Origin: Gammaproteobacteria bacterium
GTDB lineage: Bacteria; Pseudomonadota; Gammaproteobacteria; Xanthomonadales; Rhodanobacteraceae
Length of the DNA: 21,958 nt
Reading direction: 5' to 3'
NCBI GenBank assembly: GCA_005877675.1
Contig: VBNZ01000185.1
Span: 3,096-25,053 of the forward strand
Shown: piece after piece, positions 1-7,046 of the stretch
Layout: each line of letters begins with the position of its first letter
Position numbering within the stretch: the first letter of the stretch is position 1
The notes under the pieces: generated by a model
Told to the model about the DNA's origin: nothing
Databases searched by the model: none
What the model saw: the letters and a program-made list of their open reading frames with translations, nothing else
Translations under genes and position numbers: made by a program

Positions 1-1412
1 TGTTTCACAACGTGCCGGCGCGGCGCAAGTTCCTGCGTGCCGAGCGCACCGAGTTCGGCCATATCGACGAGTTGATCAAGGCGCTCGCATTGGCGCGGCC
101 GGACATCGAATTCCGACTGACGCACAACGGCAAGCCTTCGCGTCTGCTGCGTCCGGCCGACAGCGCGGCGGCGCTCACGACGCGCCTCGCCGAAGTGCTC
201 GGCGAGGAGTTTCCCGCGCAAAGTCTGGTGATCGAGCACGCGGCGGCGGGTCTGCGCCTGCATGGCTGGGTCGGCCTGCCGACCGCCTCGCGCAGTCAGG
301 CCGATCAGCAGTACTTCCATGTCAACGGCCGCCTCGTGCGCGATCGCGTCGTCACGCACGCGGTACGACAGGCGTATGCCGACGTGCTGTTTCACGGGCG
401 CCATCCGGCTTACGTACTGTTTCTCGAACTCGATCCCGCCATCGTCGATGTGAATGTGCATCCGGCCAAGAGCGAAGTGCGCTTTCGCGAAAGTCGGCTG
501 GTACATGATTTTCTCTATCGCACGCTCAACGATGCGCTGGCCGAGACGCGAGCCGGCAGCGTCGGCGCGCATGCGCAAAGCGGCGGGCTCGATAAATCGA
601 GCCCCTACGGTTCAATCGTCGAAACAGGTTCCGGCGTAGGGACGCGATTTATCGCGCCCGGTTCTATCACCCAATCGCGCCTCGGTCTCGGCGTACGCGA
701 GCCGCGCGCGGACTATCTCGCGCTGCTCGCCGGCGATGCGGAAAAACGCCGCATTGTGGATTTTGCGCAAATTGCGACATCGGCATCGGCGGCCAACACC
801 GCGGTGCTGCCGCATGAAAACGGCGACGTTCCGCCGCTTGGCTACGCGCTCGCACAACTCGCCGGCATCTATGTGCTCGCCGAGAACGCGCACGGCCTGA
901 TCCTGGTCGATATGCACGCGGCGCACGAGCGCATCACTTACGAAAAGCTCAAGGGCGCGCAAGCTTGCGACGGCATACGCGCGCAGCTGCTGCTGGTGCC
1001 GTTGATGCTCGCCGTGAGTGCGCGCGAGGCCGCGGCGGTCGAGGACTATCCAGATCAACTCATCGCGCTCGGTTTCGAGATCGTGCGCTCGGGGCCGCAG
1101 AGCGTGACGATCAAACGCTATCCCGGCTTGCTCGAAGGCGCCGATGTCGGCGGCCTTGTGCGCGACGTGCTCGCCGATCTCGTCGCGCACGGCAGCTCGC
1201 GCCGGCTCGAGGAGGCGCATAACGATATTCTGTCGACCATGGCCTGCCACGGATCGGTGCGCGCAAACCGGCGCTTGAGTTTGCCGGAAATGAACGCATT
1301 GCTGCGTGAGATGGAAGCGACCGAGAGGTCGGGACAATGCAATCACGGGCGACCGACGTGGGTGCAGTTGTCGATTCATGATCTGGACAAGCTTTTCTTG
1401 CGCGGGCGCTGA
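1..1412 (+). CDS. mutL: DNA mismatch repair protein MutL, 5'-truncated by window edge, endonuclease-type
   Basis: MutL is the dimeric matchmaker of mismatch repair, linking MutS to the downstream nuclease and helicase. The window opens inside the conserved LFHNVPARRKFLR stretch (reading frame begins at base 3), so most of the N-terminal GHKL ATPase is missing. The transducer domain follows, with VNGRLVRDR and DVNVHPAKSEVRF. The linker is roughly bases 540-780, and then comes the C-terminal dimerisation domain. That domain carries DMHAAHERITYE (909-944), which fits the metal-binding endonuclease pattern DQHAxxExxxxE apart from Q to M. It also has ACHGSVRANRRL (from 1242) and CNHGRPT (from 1338). 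These are the motifs of MutL proteins that nick DNA themselves in bacteria without MutH; E. coli MutL lacks them. Nicking is therefore inferred from motifs. The linker contains an in-frame pair of REP-like palindromes (585-659). The frame is intact to the TGA at 1410-1412. Confidence 0.97.
   Translation, partial: FHNVPARRKFLRAERTEFGHIDELIKALALARPDIEFRLTHNGKPSRLLRPADSAAALTTRLAEVLGEEFPAQSLVIEHAAAGLRLHGWVGLPTASRSQADQQYFHVNGRLVRDRVVTHAVRQAYADVLFHGRHPAYVLFLELDPAIVDVNVHPAKSEVRFRESRLVHDFLYRTLNDALAETRAGSVGAHAQSGGLDKSSPYGSIVETGSGVGTRFIAPGSITQSRLGLGVREPRADYLALLAGDAEKRRIVDFAQIATSASAANTAVLPHENGDVPPLGYALAQLAGIYVLAENAHGLILVDMHAAHERITYEKLKGAQACDGIRAQLLLVPLMLAVSAREAAAVEDYPDQLIALGFEIVRSGPQSVTIKRYPGLLEGADVGGLVRDVLADLVAHGSSRRLEEAHNDILSTMACHGSVRANRRLSLPEMNALLREMEATERSGQCNHGRPTWVQLSIHDLDKLFLRGR
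585..659. repeat. Inverted pair of REP-like palindromes inside the mutL linker
   Basis: The first unit is a hairpin of GGGCTCGAT (585-593) and ATCGAGCCC (596-604), followed by CTACG. The second unit, read on the other strand, is a near copy: GGGCGCGATAAATCGCGTCC followed by CTACG. The two units therefore face each other, and CCCTACG (603-609) also pairs with CGTAGGG (635-641). The whole is a composite palindrome of about 75 nt, like the BIME pairs built from REP elements. Its length equals 25 codons and it is read through in frame as part of the flexible MutL linker. The hairpins are seen directly; the link to a REP family is inference. Confidence 0.7.
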
Positions 1413-1432
1413 CACGTAGAAACGTACCGCTC

Positions 1433-1530
1433 GTCATTCCCGCATGCTCCGGGCGGGGATCCAGCGCCGCTCGTTTGGCATTGGGAAGCGCGGAGCAAAG
1501 TCATTGGATTCCCGCCTTCGCGGGAATGAC
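1433..1530. repeat. Dispersed palindromic element, copy 1 (dRS3-like ends)
   Basis: A 98-bp imperfect palindrome lies between mutL and the DUF1684 gene. It starts GTCATTCCCGC and ends GCGGGAATGAC. Its right arm contains ATTCCCGCCTTCGCGGGAAT, which fits the ATTCCC-N8-GGGAAT pattern known from Neisseria dRS3 repeats. The left arm is degenerate. Three relatives occur at 13875, 18424 and 21155. It could fold into a long hairpin and end mutL transcription, but no U-tract follows it. Confidence 0.8.
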
Positions 1531-1556
1531 GACCTGAAAATTGTGAGGAAATCGCA

Positions 1557-2465
1557 ATGAATTTCGGAAACCTACTGATGAGTGCAGTGATACTGACCAG
1601 CCTCGGCGCAGCCGCCGCGGACAATGACGATGCCTGGCGCAAAGAAATCGGCGACTGGCGTACAGCGCGGCTGGAACGTCTCAAATCTCCGTATGGCTGG
1701 CCGAGCCTGATCGGTCTTGAATGGCTCAAACAAGGCGCGAACACGGTCGGCTCGGCGAACGACAACGCGATCGTGATCGCCAAGGCGCCCGCGCATCTCG
1801 GCACGATCACGCTGCAGGATGGCAAGGCGACCATCGCGATCGACGCGAAGGCCGATGCGACGATCGACGGCGAAAAGAAAACCAGCACCACGCCCGTCGA
1901 CGACAGCCAGCCCAAGCCGACGCAGATCGGCTTCGGCACGGTGAAGTTCTACCTGATCCAGCGCGGCGACAAGTTCGGCCTGCGCATCAAGGACAGCGAA
2001 GCGGCGACGCGGCAGAAAATGATCGCGCAGGGCGTCGAGAATTTCGAACTCGATCCGTCGTGGCGCATCGAAGCGAAGTGGGAGGCTTACAACCCGCCGC
2101 ACGAAGTCGAAGGCGTCAATATCATCGGTCAGACCGAAAAATACGTGATGCCCGGCGCGGCGACGTTCGAGCGCGGCGGCAAGACGTACAAGCTCGAGCC
2201 GATGATCGAGAATCCCGGCGACACGGAACTGTTCCTCGTCTTCGCCGACCGCACCAGCGGCAAGGAAACCTATGGCGCCGCGCGTTTCGTCTACGCGGCG
2301 ATGCCTAAGGACGGCAAGGTCGTGCTCGACTTCAACAAGGCCTACAACCCGCCGTGCGCATTCACGCCGTACGCGACCTGCCCGCTACCGACGCCGCAGA
2401 ACCGCCTCGATCTACGCGTGACGGCGGGGGAGAAGAAGTGGAAGGGTGGGCATGAGGGAACCTGA
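1557..2465 (+). CDS. Secreted DUF1684 family protein
   Basis: This is a 302-aa protein with a short hydrophobic leader (about residues 5-21, likely cut near AAAA-DN), so it is probably exported to the periplasm. The family is recognised from its N-terminal EIGDWRTARLERLKSPYGW / SLIGLEWL segment and from its C-terminal signature, NKAYNPPCAFTPYATCPLP followed by NRL and AGEK. DUF1684 proteins have no established enzymatic role that I can state. Start choice: ATG at 1557 is preceded by GAGGAA (1545-1550) at 6-nt spacing. The C-terminus runs about ten residues past the usual AGEK end. The gene stands alone behind a palindromic repeat, so transcription from mutL is uncertain. Confidence 0.88.
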   Translation: MNFGNLLMSAVILTSLGAAAADNDDAWRKEIGDWRTARLERLKSPYGWPSLIGLEWLKQGANTVGSANDNAIVIAKAPAHLGTITLQDGKATIAIDAKADATIDGEKKTSTTPVDDSQPKPTQIGFGTVKFYLIQRGDKFGLRIKDSEAATRQKMIAQGVENFELDPSWRIEAKWEAYNPPHEVEGVNIIGQTEKYVMPGAATFERGGKTYKLEPMIENPGDTELFLVFADRTSGKETYGAARFVYAAMPKDGKVVLDFNKAYNPPCAFTPYATCPLPTPQNRLDLRVTAGEKKWKGGHEGT

Positions 2466-2658
2466 AACCCCGCTGATTCACACAAGGGTTGCGCTGAAGG
2501 ATGGCTATTACGTCTTGTTCAAACACGGCGAATTTGTGGCGTTCGAACAAGAACGCGGCATCCGTTTTAACGAGGCCAAATTTCAATTGCAAACAGAAGC
2601 TGGCGAATACATTGCCGGACTCTCACGTCGCGCGAACGTGCCACAAACGCGGAGTTAG
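2452..2658 (+). CDS. Small hypothetical protein, low GC
   Basis: A possible 68-aa protein not recognised as any family. ATG at 2452 overlaps the last 14 bases of the DUF1684 gene; an in-frame GTG at 2446 is an alternative, and the purine-rich stretch just upstream could serve as a ribosome site. The product has a regular pattern of charged and hydrophobic residues (VALKDGYYVLFKHGEFVAF), with no signal peptide or membrane segment. GC is about 50-52%, clearly below the neighbours. That argues for foreign or relaxed sequence, or for a real but recently acquired gene. It faces the convergent enoyl-CoA hydratase gene with almost no gap. It could also be non-coding. Confidence 0.45.
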   Translation: MREPETPLIHTRVALKDGYYVLFKHGEFVAFEQERGIRFNEAKFQLQTEAGEYIAGLSRRANVPQTRS

Positions 2659-2659
2659 T

Positions 2660-3420
2660 CTAGTCGCCTGTGAAGGTCGCCTTGCGCCGCTCCAAAAACG
2701 CCTGCGTCCCTTCGCGCATATCTGCGGTAGAAAAACACAAGCCAAACGCTTTCGCCTCGTAGTCGAGCCCGGCTTCGATGCCGTTCTCGCCGCCGATCAA
2801 GATCGTTTCGAGGATGCCGCGCAAGGCCTGCGGCGCGCTTGCCGCGAGTTGCTCGGCCAGTGCATCGATTTCCGCGTCGAGTTTTTCCGGCGCGACTACG
2901 CGCGTGAGCACGCCCAGCGCATGCGCGCGCGCCGCATCGATCGGTGTGCCGGTCAAGGTTAGTTCCAGCGCCGCGCCGCGTCCGGCCAGGCGCGCGAGAC
3001 GTTGCGTGCCGCCGAAGCCCGGGATCAGGCCGAGCGTGATTTCGGGCAAGCCGACTTTCGCTTTCTCGCTCGCGATGCGTAGGTGGCAGCACATCGCAAG
3101 TTCCAGCCCGCCGCCGAGCGCGTAGCCCTGGATGCGCGCGATCACCGGTTTGCCGAGGCGCTCGATGCCGAGCATCATCGCCTGGCCGCGGCGCGAGGCC
3201 GCCTGCGCGTGTAGCGGAGTCAGCGACGCGAGTTCGGAAATATCCGCACCGGCGACGAAGGCCTTCTCGCCGGCGCCCGCGAGCACGACCACGCGCACGG
3301 CGTCGTCGTGGCGCGCGGCTTCGAACGCGAGATGCAGCTCGTTGATCGTTTCGGCGTTGAGCTGATCGTGATGCGCTGAACCGCGCCGCGGTTTTCGATT
3401 AGCAGATTGCGAAAGGACAT
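2660..3420 (-). pseudogene. Enoyl-CoA hydratase, frameshifted near its N-terminus
   Basis: This is a crotonase-family enoyl-CoA hydratase, which adds water to trans-2-enoyl-CoA in beta-oxidation. The start at 3420 reads MSFRNLLIENRGAVQRITI and then leaves frame. A second frame continues with LNAETINELHLAFEAAR. It then has the oxyanion-hole segment FVAGADISEL, IQGYALGGGLELAMCC (first catalytic Glu) and GLPEITLGLIPGFGGTQRL (second catalytic Glu), and runs to the stop at 2660-2662. Compared with the family's ITINRP-x-KLNALNA pattern, about 22 nt are missing at 3362-3363. Restoring 22 nt gives 260 residues, the normal length. The catalytic half is intact, so the defect is either a recent lesion or a sequence error. 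It is divergent from the FKBP gene, with about 220 bp between them. Confidence 0.85.
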
Positions 3421-3640
3421 GGCTTGCTCTTGTTGAAAAGGGTGGCCAGGGATGGCCGTTCTGGCTTCGCACCAAAGGACTGACGCAATAATAACAGGCG
3501 TCGAACAGCCCCCGTTCAGGCGGCCACGGTAGTATCGCTGGCCGGAGCGGGGTCGGTCGGGTAAACTCCTCGTTTTGGCGTGGTCCGGCGCGGCCGGCAG
3601 CGCTCAAGGATTTGCGGTTTTTCCTTCTTTGGAGGTTTGC
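3421..3640. other. Divergent intergenic region, enoyl-CoA hydratase / FKBP
   Basis: This 220-bp gap must hold the start signals of two diverging genes. On the minus strand a TATTAT-like -10 lies in the AT-rich stretch around 3488-3496. On the plus strand TAAACT (about 3560-3565) could serve as a -10. No convincing -35 partner is seen for either. GGAGG at 3631-3635 is the FKBP ribosome site. Nothing else recognisable is present. Confidence 0.3.
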
Positions 3641-4408
3641 ATGAGTTTGCGTTGGTATGTCGCGGCGGCCGCAGTGCTTGCCGCTGGGTCGGTGTTCGCG
3701 CAGAACACCCAGGGCGGCAGTGCCGCAGCCCAGAAGAGCACGGCCGCAGCGCCGGCGGCGCAGCAGCAGAAGGTGCCCGCGCCGCTGACCGCGGCGGACA
3801 AGCCGAATCTGTCGTATGCGATCGGCTACCAGATCGGCAGCGATTTTCTCGATCGCAAGATCGACATCGATCTCAACACCGTGATCAAGGCGATGCAGGA
3901 CGGCTACGCCAAGCGTCAGCCGACCGTGGCGCCGGAAACGATGGGCGACGTGCTGATGCGCATGCAGTACCAGGTCATGTCGCAGGCCAAAGCCGAGTAC
4001 GACAAGGCCGCTTCGGCGAACAAGTCCAAGAGCGCGTCTTTCTTGGCCGAGAACAAGGGCAAGAAGGGCGTCGTCACGCTGCCGAGCGGCGTGCAGTACC
4101 TGGTGATCGAGGAAGGCAACGGTGCCAAGCACCCGACCCTGCAGAGCGAAGTCACGGTGAATTTTCGCAGCTCGCTCACCTCGGGCCTGGAGCTCGACAG
4201 CTCGTTCGCGCGCGGCGAGCCATTCAAGTTCAAGGTCGCCGACGTGATCAAAGGCTGGCAGGAAGTGATTCCGCTGATGAAGGTCGGTGACTACTGGCGC
4301 ATCTTCGTGCCGGCCGAATACGCCTACGGCGAGCGCGGCGACGGCCGCCGCGTCGGTCCGAACGAAGTGATGGTGTTCGAAATGAAGTTGATGGATACGA
4401 AGCCGTAA
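3641..4408 (+). CDS. FKBP-type peptidyl-prolyl cis-trans isomerase, periplasmic
   Basis: This is a 255-aa prolyl isomerase of the FkpA/Mip/FklB type, which speeds folding of exported proteins. A signal peptide (residues 1-20, cut after SVFA) is followed by an Ala/Gln-rich segment. Next comes the helical FKBP_N dimerisation domain (about 50-140, from LSYAIGYQIGSDF), and then the FKBP fold (about 150-255). The fold retains VIKGWQEVIPLMKVGDYWR, FVPAEYAYGERG and VGPNEVMVFEMKLMD. Two usual pocket residues differ: VNFRSSL where VxYxGxL is common, and LDSS where FDSS is common. Activity could therefore be altered. An open frame extends upstream to 3575, but ATG 3641 is chosen because GGAGG lies at 3631-3635 and the signal peptide begins there. 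A strong terminator follows at 4442. Confidence 0.93.
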   Translation: MSLRWYVAAAAVLAAGSVFAQNTQGGSAAAQKSTAAAPAAQQQKVPAPLTAADKPNLSYAIGYQIGSDFLDRKIDIDLNTVIKAMQDGYAKRQPTVAPETMGDVLMRMQYQVMSQAKAEYDKAASANKSKSASFLAENKGKKGVVTLPSGVQYLVIEEGNGAKHPTLQSEVTVNFRSSLTSGLELDSSFARGEPFKFKVADVIKGWQEVIPLMKVGDYWRIFVPAEYAYGERGDGRRVGPNEVMVFEMKLMDTKP

Positions 4409-4441
4409 GACTCGGCATCGCGTTCCATCTTTGCACTACAA

Positions 4442-4473
4442 CCAACGCCGCGGTTTCGCGGCGTTGGCGTTTT
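4442..4473 (+). terminator. Rho-independent terminator after the FKBP gene
   Basis: A perfect 11-bp stem, CCAACGCCGCG (4442-4452) with CGCGGCGTTGG (4457-4467), closes a 4-nt GTTT loop and is followed by CGTTTT. It lies 33 bases after the FKBP stop and 19 bases before the next start, so it separates the FKBP gene from the downstream trio. Confidence 0.85.
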
Positions 4474-4491
4474 GAAGGTTCGACCGTCGCC

Positions 4492-4695
4492 ATGTTTTTT
4501 CGCACTGCACCGAAACCGCATCCGATCCTCACGCCGTGCATCGGCGTATGCACGCTCGATGCAGCGGGACTATGCGAAGGCTGTCATCGCACGATCGACG
4601 AGATTGCGCATTGGGGCTCTCTGCCTGATGCAGAGCGCATGCGCCTGATGGACGAAGTACTGCCGCAACGCGCCGCCACGCGCGAGGCGCTGTGA
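4492..4695 (+). CDS. DUF1289 family small Cys-rich protein
   Basis: This 67-aa protein has the DUF1289 signature: TPCIGVCTLDAAGLCEGCHR followed by TIDEIAHW. Four cysteines (C-x3-C-x7-C-x2-C) are suited to binding a metal or an Fe-S centre, although the family has no firmly established biochemical function. It is the first gene of a tightly packed set. Its TGA at 4693-4695 overlaps the GTG start of the Nudix gene by four bases (GTGA), which suggests translational coupling. The ribosome site ahead of ATG 4492 is weak (GAAGG lies too far upstream). DUF1289 genes often sit beside Nudix or thioesterase genes in proteobacteria. Confidence 0.88.
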   Translation: MFFRTAPKPHPILTPCIGVCTLDAAGLCEGCHRTIDEIAHWGSLPDAERMRLMDEVLPQRAATREAL

Positions 4696-5312
4696 ACGCA
4701 GCCGCGTCGCTTTTACGCGAGCGTGTGCAGCGCGCGGTGCGCGCGCTCGACGATGCGCCGACCGCGCCTGGCTGGAATCACACCGAGCTGGTCGCATTGC
4801 TCGGCGACGGTCCACTGCGCAAGGCAGCGGTGCTCGTCGCGCTGATCGACCGCCCTACTGAAATCAGCGTGCTCTTCACGCGCCGCCACGACGATCTCAC
4901 CCAACATGCCGGGCAGGTAAGTTTTCCCGGCGGCCGCATCGACGAATCCGACACGAGTGCGCTTGCTGCCGCCCTGCGCGAGACGCATGAAGAAATCGGC
5001 GTCCATGCCACGCTGGTGCGTCCATTCGGTTACCTCGATGCGTTCGAGACGATATCGAGCTATGTGGTCACGCCGGTCGTGGCCTGGCTCGACGACAGTT
5101 ATCGTGCGACGCCCAATCCGCGCGAAGTCGCCGAAGTGTTCGAAGTACCGCTGCCGTTTTTTCTCGACGCCGCCAATCGTCATCTCGTACGCTTGAACTT
5201 TCGCGGTCACGTGCGCGAGCTGCACGAATTCCACTACGACGGACATCGCATTTGGGGCGCGACCGCGGCGATGCTGTTGAACTTGATCCAGCGCATGGAG
5301 TCCCTTGCATGA
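4692..5312 (+). CDS. Nudix hydrolase, CoA pyrophosphatase type (NudL/NUDT7-like)
   Basis: This is a 206-aa Nudix protein expected to hydrolyse CoA or acyl-CoA derivatives to 3',5'-ADP and acyl-phosphopantetheine. The subfamily is set by the upstream motif LFTRRHDDLTQHAGQVSFPG (residues 61-80). This leads into the variant Nudix box from G80-G81 through R96-E97 to E100-E101-x-G103. The box has the same internal spacing as NUDT7, one residue off the canonical box, which is normal for this group. The GTG start overlaps the preceding stop by four bases, and the TGA at 5310-5312 overlaps the next ATG by four bases. Three genes are thus chained by translation. No signal peptide is seen, so it is cytoplasmic. 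The assignment to CoA pyrophosphatase is by motif. Confidence 0.9.
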   Translation: MNAAASLLRERVQRAVRALDDAPTAPGWNHTELVALLGDGPLRKAAVLVALIDRPTEISVLFTRRHDDLTQHAGQVSFPGGRIDESDTSALAAALRETHEEIGVHATLVRPFGYLDAFETISSYVVTPVVAWLDDSYRATPNPREVAEVFEVPLPFFLDAANRHLVRLNFRGHVRELHEFHYDGHRIWGATAAMLLNLIQRMESLA

Positions 5313-6154
5313 ACAACTCGCCACTCATTTCGCCGGAGCAGCTTGCCGCGCAACTCGGCGCTGCGGATCTATTGATCGTCGATTGCCGTTTCGAGCTGGC
5401 CGACCCCGCGCGTGGCGCGCGCGCGTACGGCGAGGCGCATCTGCCCGGCGCAGTGTTCGCCGACCTCGATCGCGATTTGTCCGACTTGTCCAAACGCGGA
5501 CTTGGGCGGCATCCGCTGCCCGATGCATCCGCATTTTCCGCCGTGCTGTCGCGCTGGGGCTGGGCGCCGGCAACGCGCGTCGTCGCCTACGACGATGCCG
5601 GGGGCTCGCTCGCCGCAGCGCGGCTGTGGTGGATGCTGAAGGCGGTCGGCGCGCGCGCAATCGCCGTGCTCGATGGCGGCTTCAAGGCGTGGCGCGAAGC
5701 GGGGTTGCCGCTCGAAGCCGCGGTGCCACAGCGGACGCCGACGCAAGTTCGGGTCGATTTCGATGCTGCGCAAATTGTATACACCGATACTTTGCAGCAG
5801 TTGGGTGATGCCGCGCTGCTGCTCGACGCGCGCGGTGCGCCGCGTTTTCGCGGCGAGGTCGAGCCGATCGATCCCGTCGCCGGGCATGTGCCGGGCGCGC
5901 GCAACCGGCCGCTCACCGACAATTTCGACGCGCATGGCCGCTACAAATCGGTCGATGCGCTGCGCACGGAATTCGCCGCGCTGCTCGGTTCGCGTGCGCC
6001 GCGAGAAGTCATTCATATGTGTGGTTCCGGCGTCAGCGCCTGCGTCAATCTGCTCGCGATGGAGCACGCGGGACTCACCGGTTCGCGTCTTTATGCGCCG
6101 TCGTGGAGCGGGTGGATCAGCGATCCGTCGCGTCCGGTCGCAACCGGAAGCTGA
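5309..6154 (+). CDS. sseA: 3-mercaptopyruvate / thiosulfate sulfurtransferase (SseA-like)
   Basis: This 281-aa protein with two rhodanese domains has the same length as E. coli SseA. The inactive N-terminal domain (about 8-135) contains VDCRFEL, HLPGAVFADLD and LDGGFKAWREAGLPL. The C-terminal domain (about 155-281) holds GHVPGARN and the active loop HMCGSGVSA, with catalytic Cys238. The CGSGV[TS]A loop favours 3-mercaptopyruvate as sulfur donor over thiosulfate (CRxGxR loop). The start is ATG 5309, overlapping the Nudix stop (ATGA), with GGAG at 5297-5300; a longer in-frame extension inside the Nudix gene is rejected. It is the last gene of the trio, and the next gene converges on it. Confidence 0.92.
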   Translation: MNNSPLISPEQLAAQLGAADLLIVDCRFELADPARGARAYGEAHLPGAVFADLDRDLSDLSKRGLGRHPLPDASAFSAVLSRWGWAPATRVVAYDDAGGSLAAARLWWMLKAVGARAIAVLDGGFKAWREAGLPLEAAVPQRTPTQVRVDFDAAQIVYTDTLQQLGDAALLLDARGAPRFRGEVEPIDPVAGHVPGARNRPLTDNFDAHGRYKSVDALRTEFAALLGSRAPREVIHMCGSGVSACVNLLAMEHAGLTGSRLYAPSWSGWISDPSRPVATGS

Positions 6155-6186
6155 CGGGATCACTTGTCCGGTTTGCGCCTGCCGGC

Positions 6187-6963
6187 TTACGCCTTCGCCT
6201 TGAGCTTCGCCATCACCGCCGTCAGCGTCGCGCGCGATTCCTCGCCGAACCAGCCGCGCACGAAATCGTCGACGTCGCCCGAACGATGCGTGTCGAATGC
6301 CGCGACGAGATCGGCGCGCGCGATCCGGCGCGTTTCGCTCATCGCACGCGGCGGCAGTGCGAGCAATGAGTTGAGCCATTCGATTGCGCGCTCGATGACT
6401 TGAGCGGGCTCGACGAGCTCGTCGACGAAGCCGATGCGCAGCGCTTCCTCGGCATCGGGCATCGCGCCGGCAACCATCAGGCGTTCGGCGCGATAGGCGC
6501 CGACGAGGCGGCGCAAGCCGGTCTGCACTTCGGGCGGCACAATCAGACCGACCTGGGTTTCGTTGAGACCGATGCGAAACGGTTTGCTTGGATCAGTGCT
6601 GCGCGCCATCACGCGATAGTCGCAGAACGTCGCCAGTACCGCGCCGCCTGCGGGACTGTGGCCGGTGATCGCGGCGACGATCGGAAGTGGCGATGCCGCA
6701 ATTGTGCGGCACAGGCCGGAATACTCGCGCCACAATTCGGCGAGGCGGCCTTCCTGGTCGAGTTGCAACACGGCGCCGACATCCAGGCCGCCGCTGAACA
6801 TGCCGATGCGGTTGGACGAGAGGACGATACCGCGCGCGCCGCCCACCGCTGCCGACTCGATTGCCTCGCGCAGGGTGCGGGTCAGCGCTACATCGAAGGC
6901 GTTGACCGGTGGGCGTGCGAGGCGCAGTTCGACTATCGCATCGTGACGTATCGTTTCGAGCAT
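6187..6963 (-). CDS. Delta3,Delta2-enoyl-CoA isomerase-like crotonase (ECI1 type)
   Basis: This is a 258-aa crotonase-fold protein. It resembles mitochondrial ECI1 rather than a hydratase. It has GMFSGGLDV where ECI1 has FSAGLD, HSPAGGAVLATFCDYRVMA where ECI1 has CPAGG...CDYR, and IGLNETQVGLIVP, whose Glu matches the single catalytic glutamate of the isomerases. The second hydratase glutamate is absent (PAGGAVL instead of GGGxE). Such enzymes move cis-3 or trans-3 double bonds to trans-2, so unsaturated fatty acids can enter beta-oxidation. The frame is intact. It lies 83 bp downstream of the MocR regulator on the same strand and could be cotranscribed with it. It is convergent with the sulfurtransferase gene. 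Confidence 0.87.
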   Translation of the reverse strand: MLETIRHDAIVELRLARPPVNAFDVALTRTLREAIESAAVGGARGIVLSSNRIGMFSGGLDVGAVLQLDQEGRLAELWREYSGLCRTIAASPLPIVAAITGHSPAGGAVLATFCDYRVMARSTDPSKPFRIGLNETQVGLIVPPEVQTGLRRLVGAYRAERLMVAGAMPDAEEALRIGFVDELVEPAQVIERAIEWLNSLLALPPRAMSETRRIARADLVAAFDTHRSGDVDDFVRGWFGEESRATLTAVMAKLKAKA

Positions 6964-7046
6964 GGCTTACTCCGTTGCGTGTCGCGGCGCATTGAATCAG
7001 GCGCGACGTTAGCAGATTTTCGCCGCTGCGGATGAGCCGCGAGAGC

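Noticed and set aside
3421..4132. Upstream extension of the enoyl-CoA hydratase frame to a 490-residue product
   Set aside because: The extra N-terminal part is antisense to the FKBP gene and unrelated to crotonases; the real N-terminus is found in another frame at 3420.
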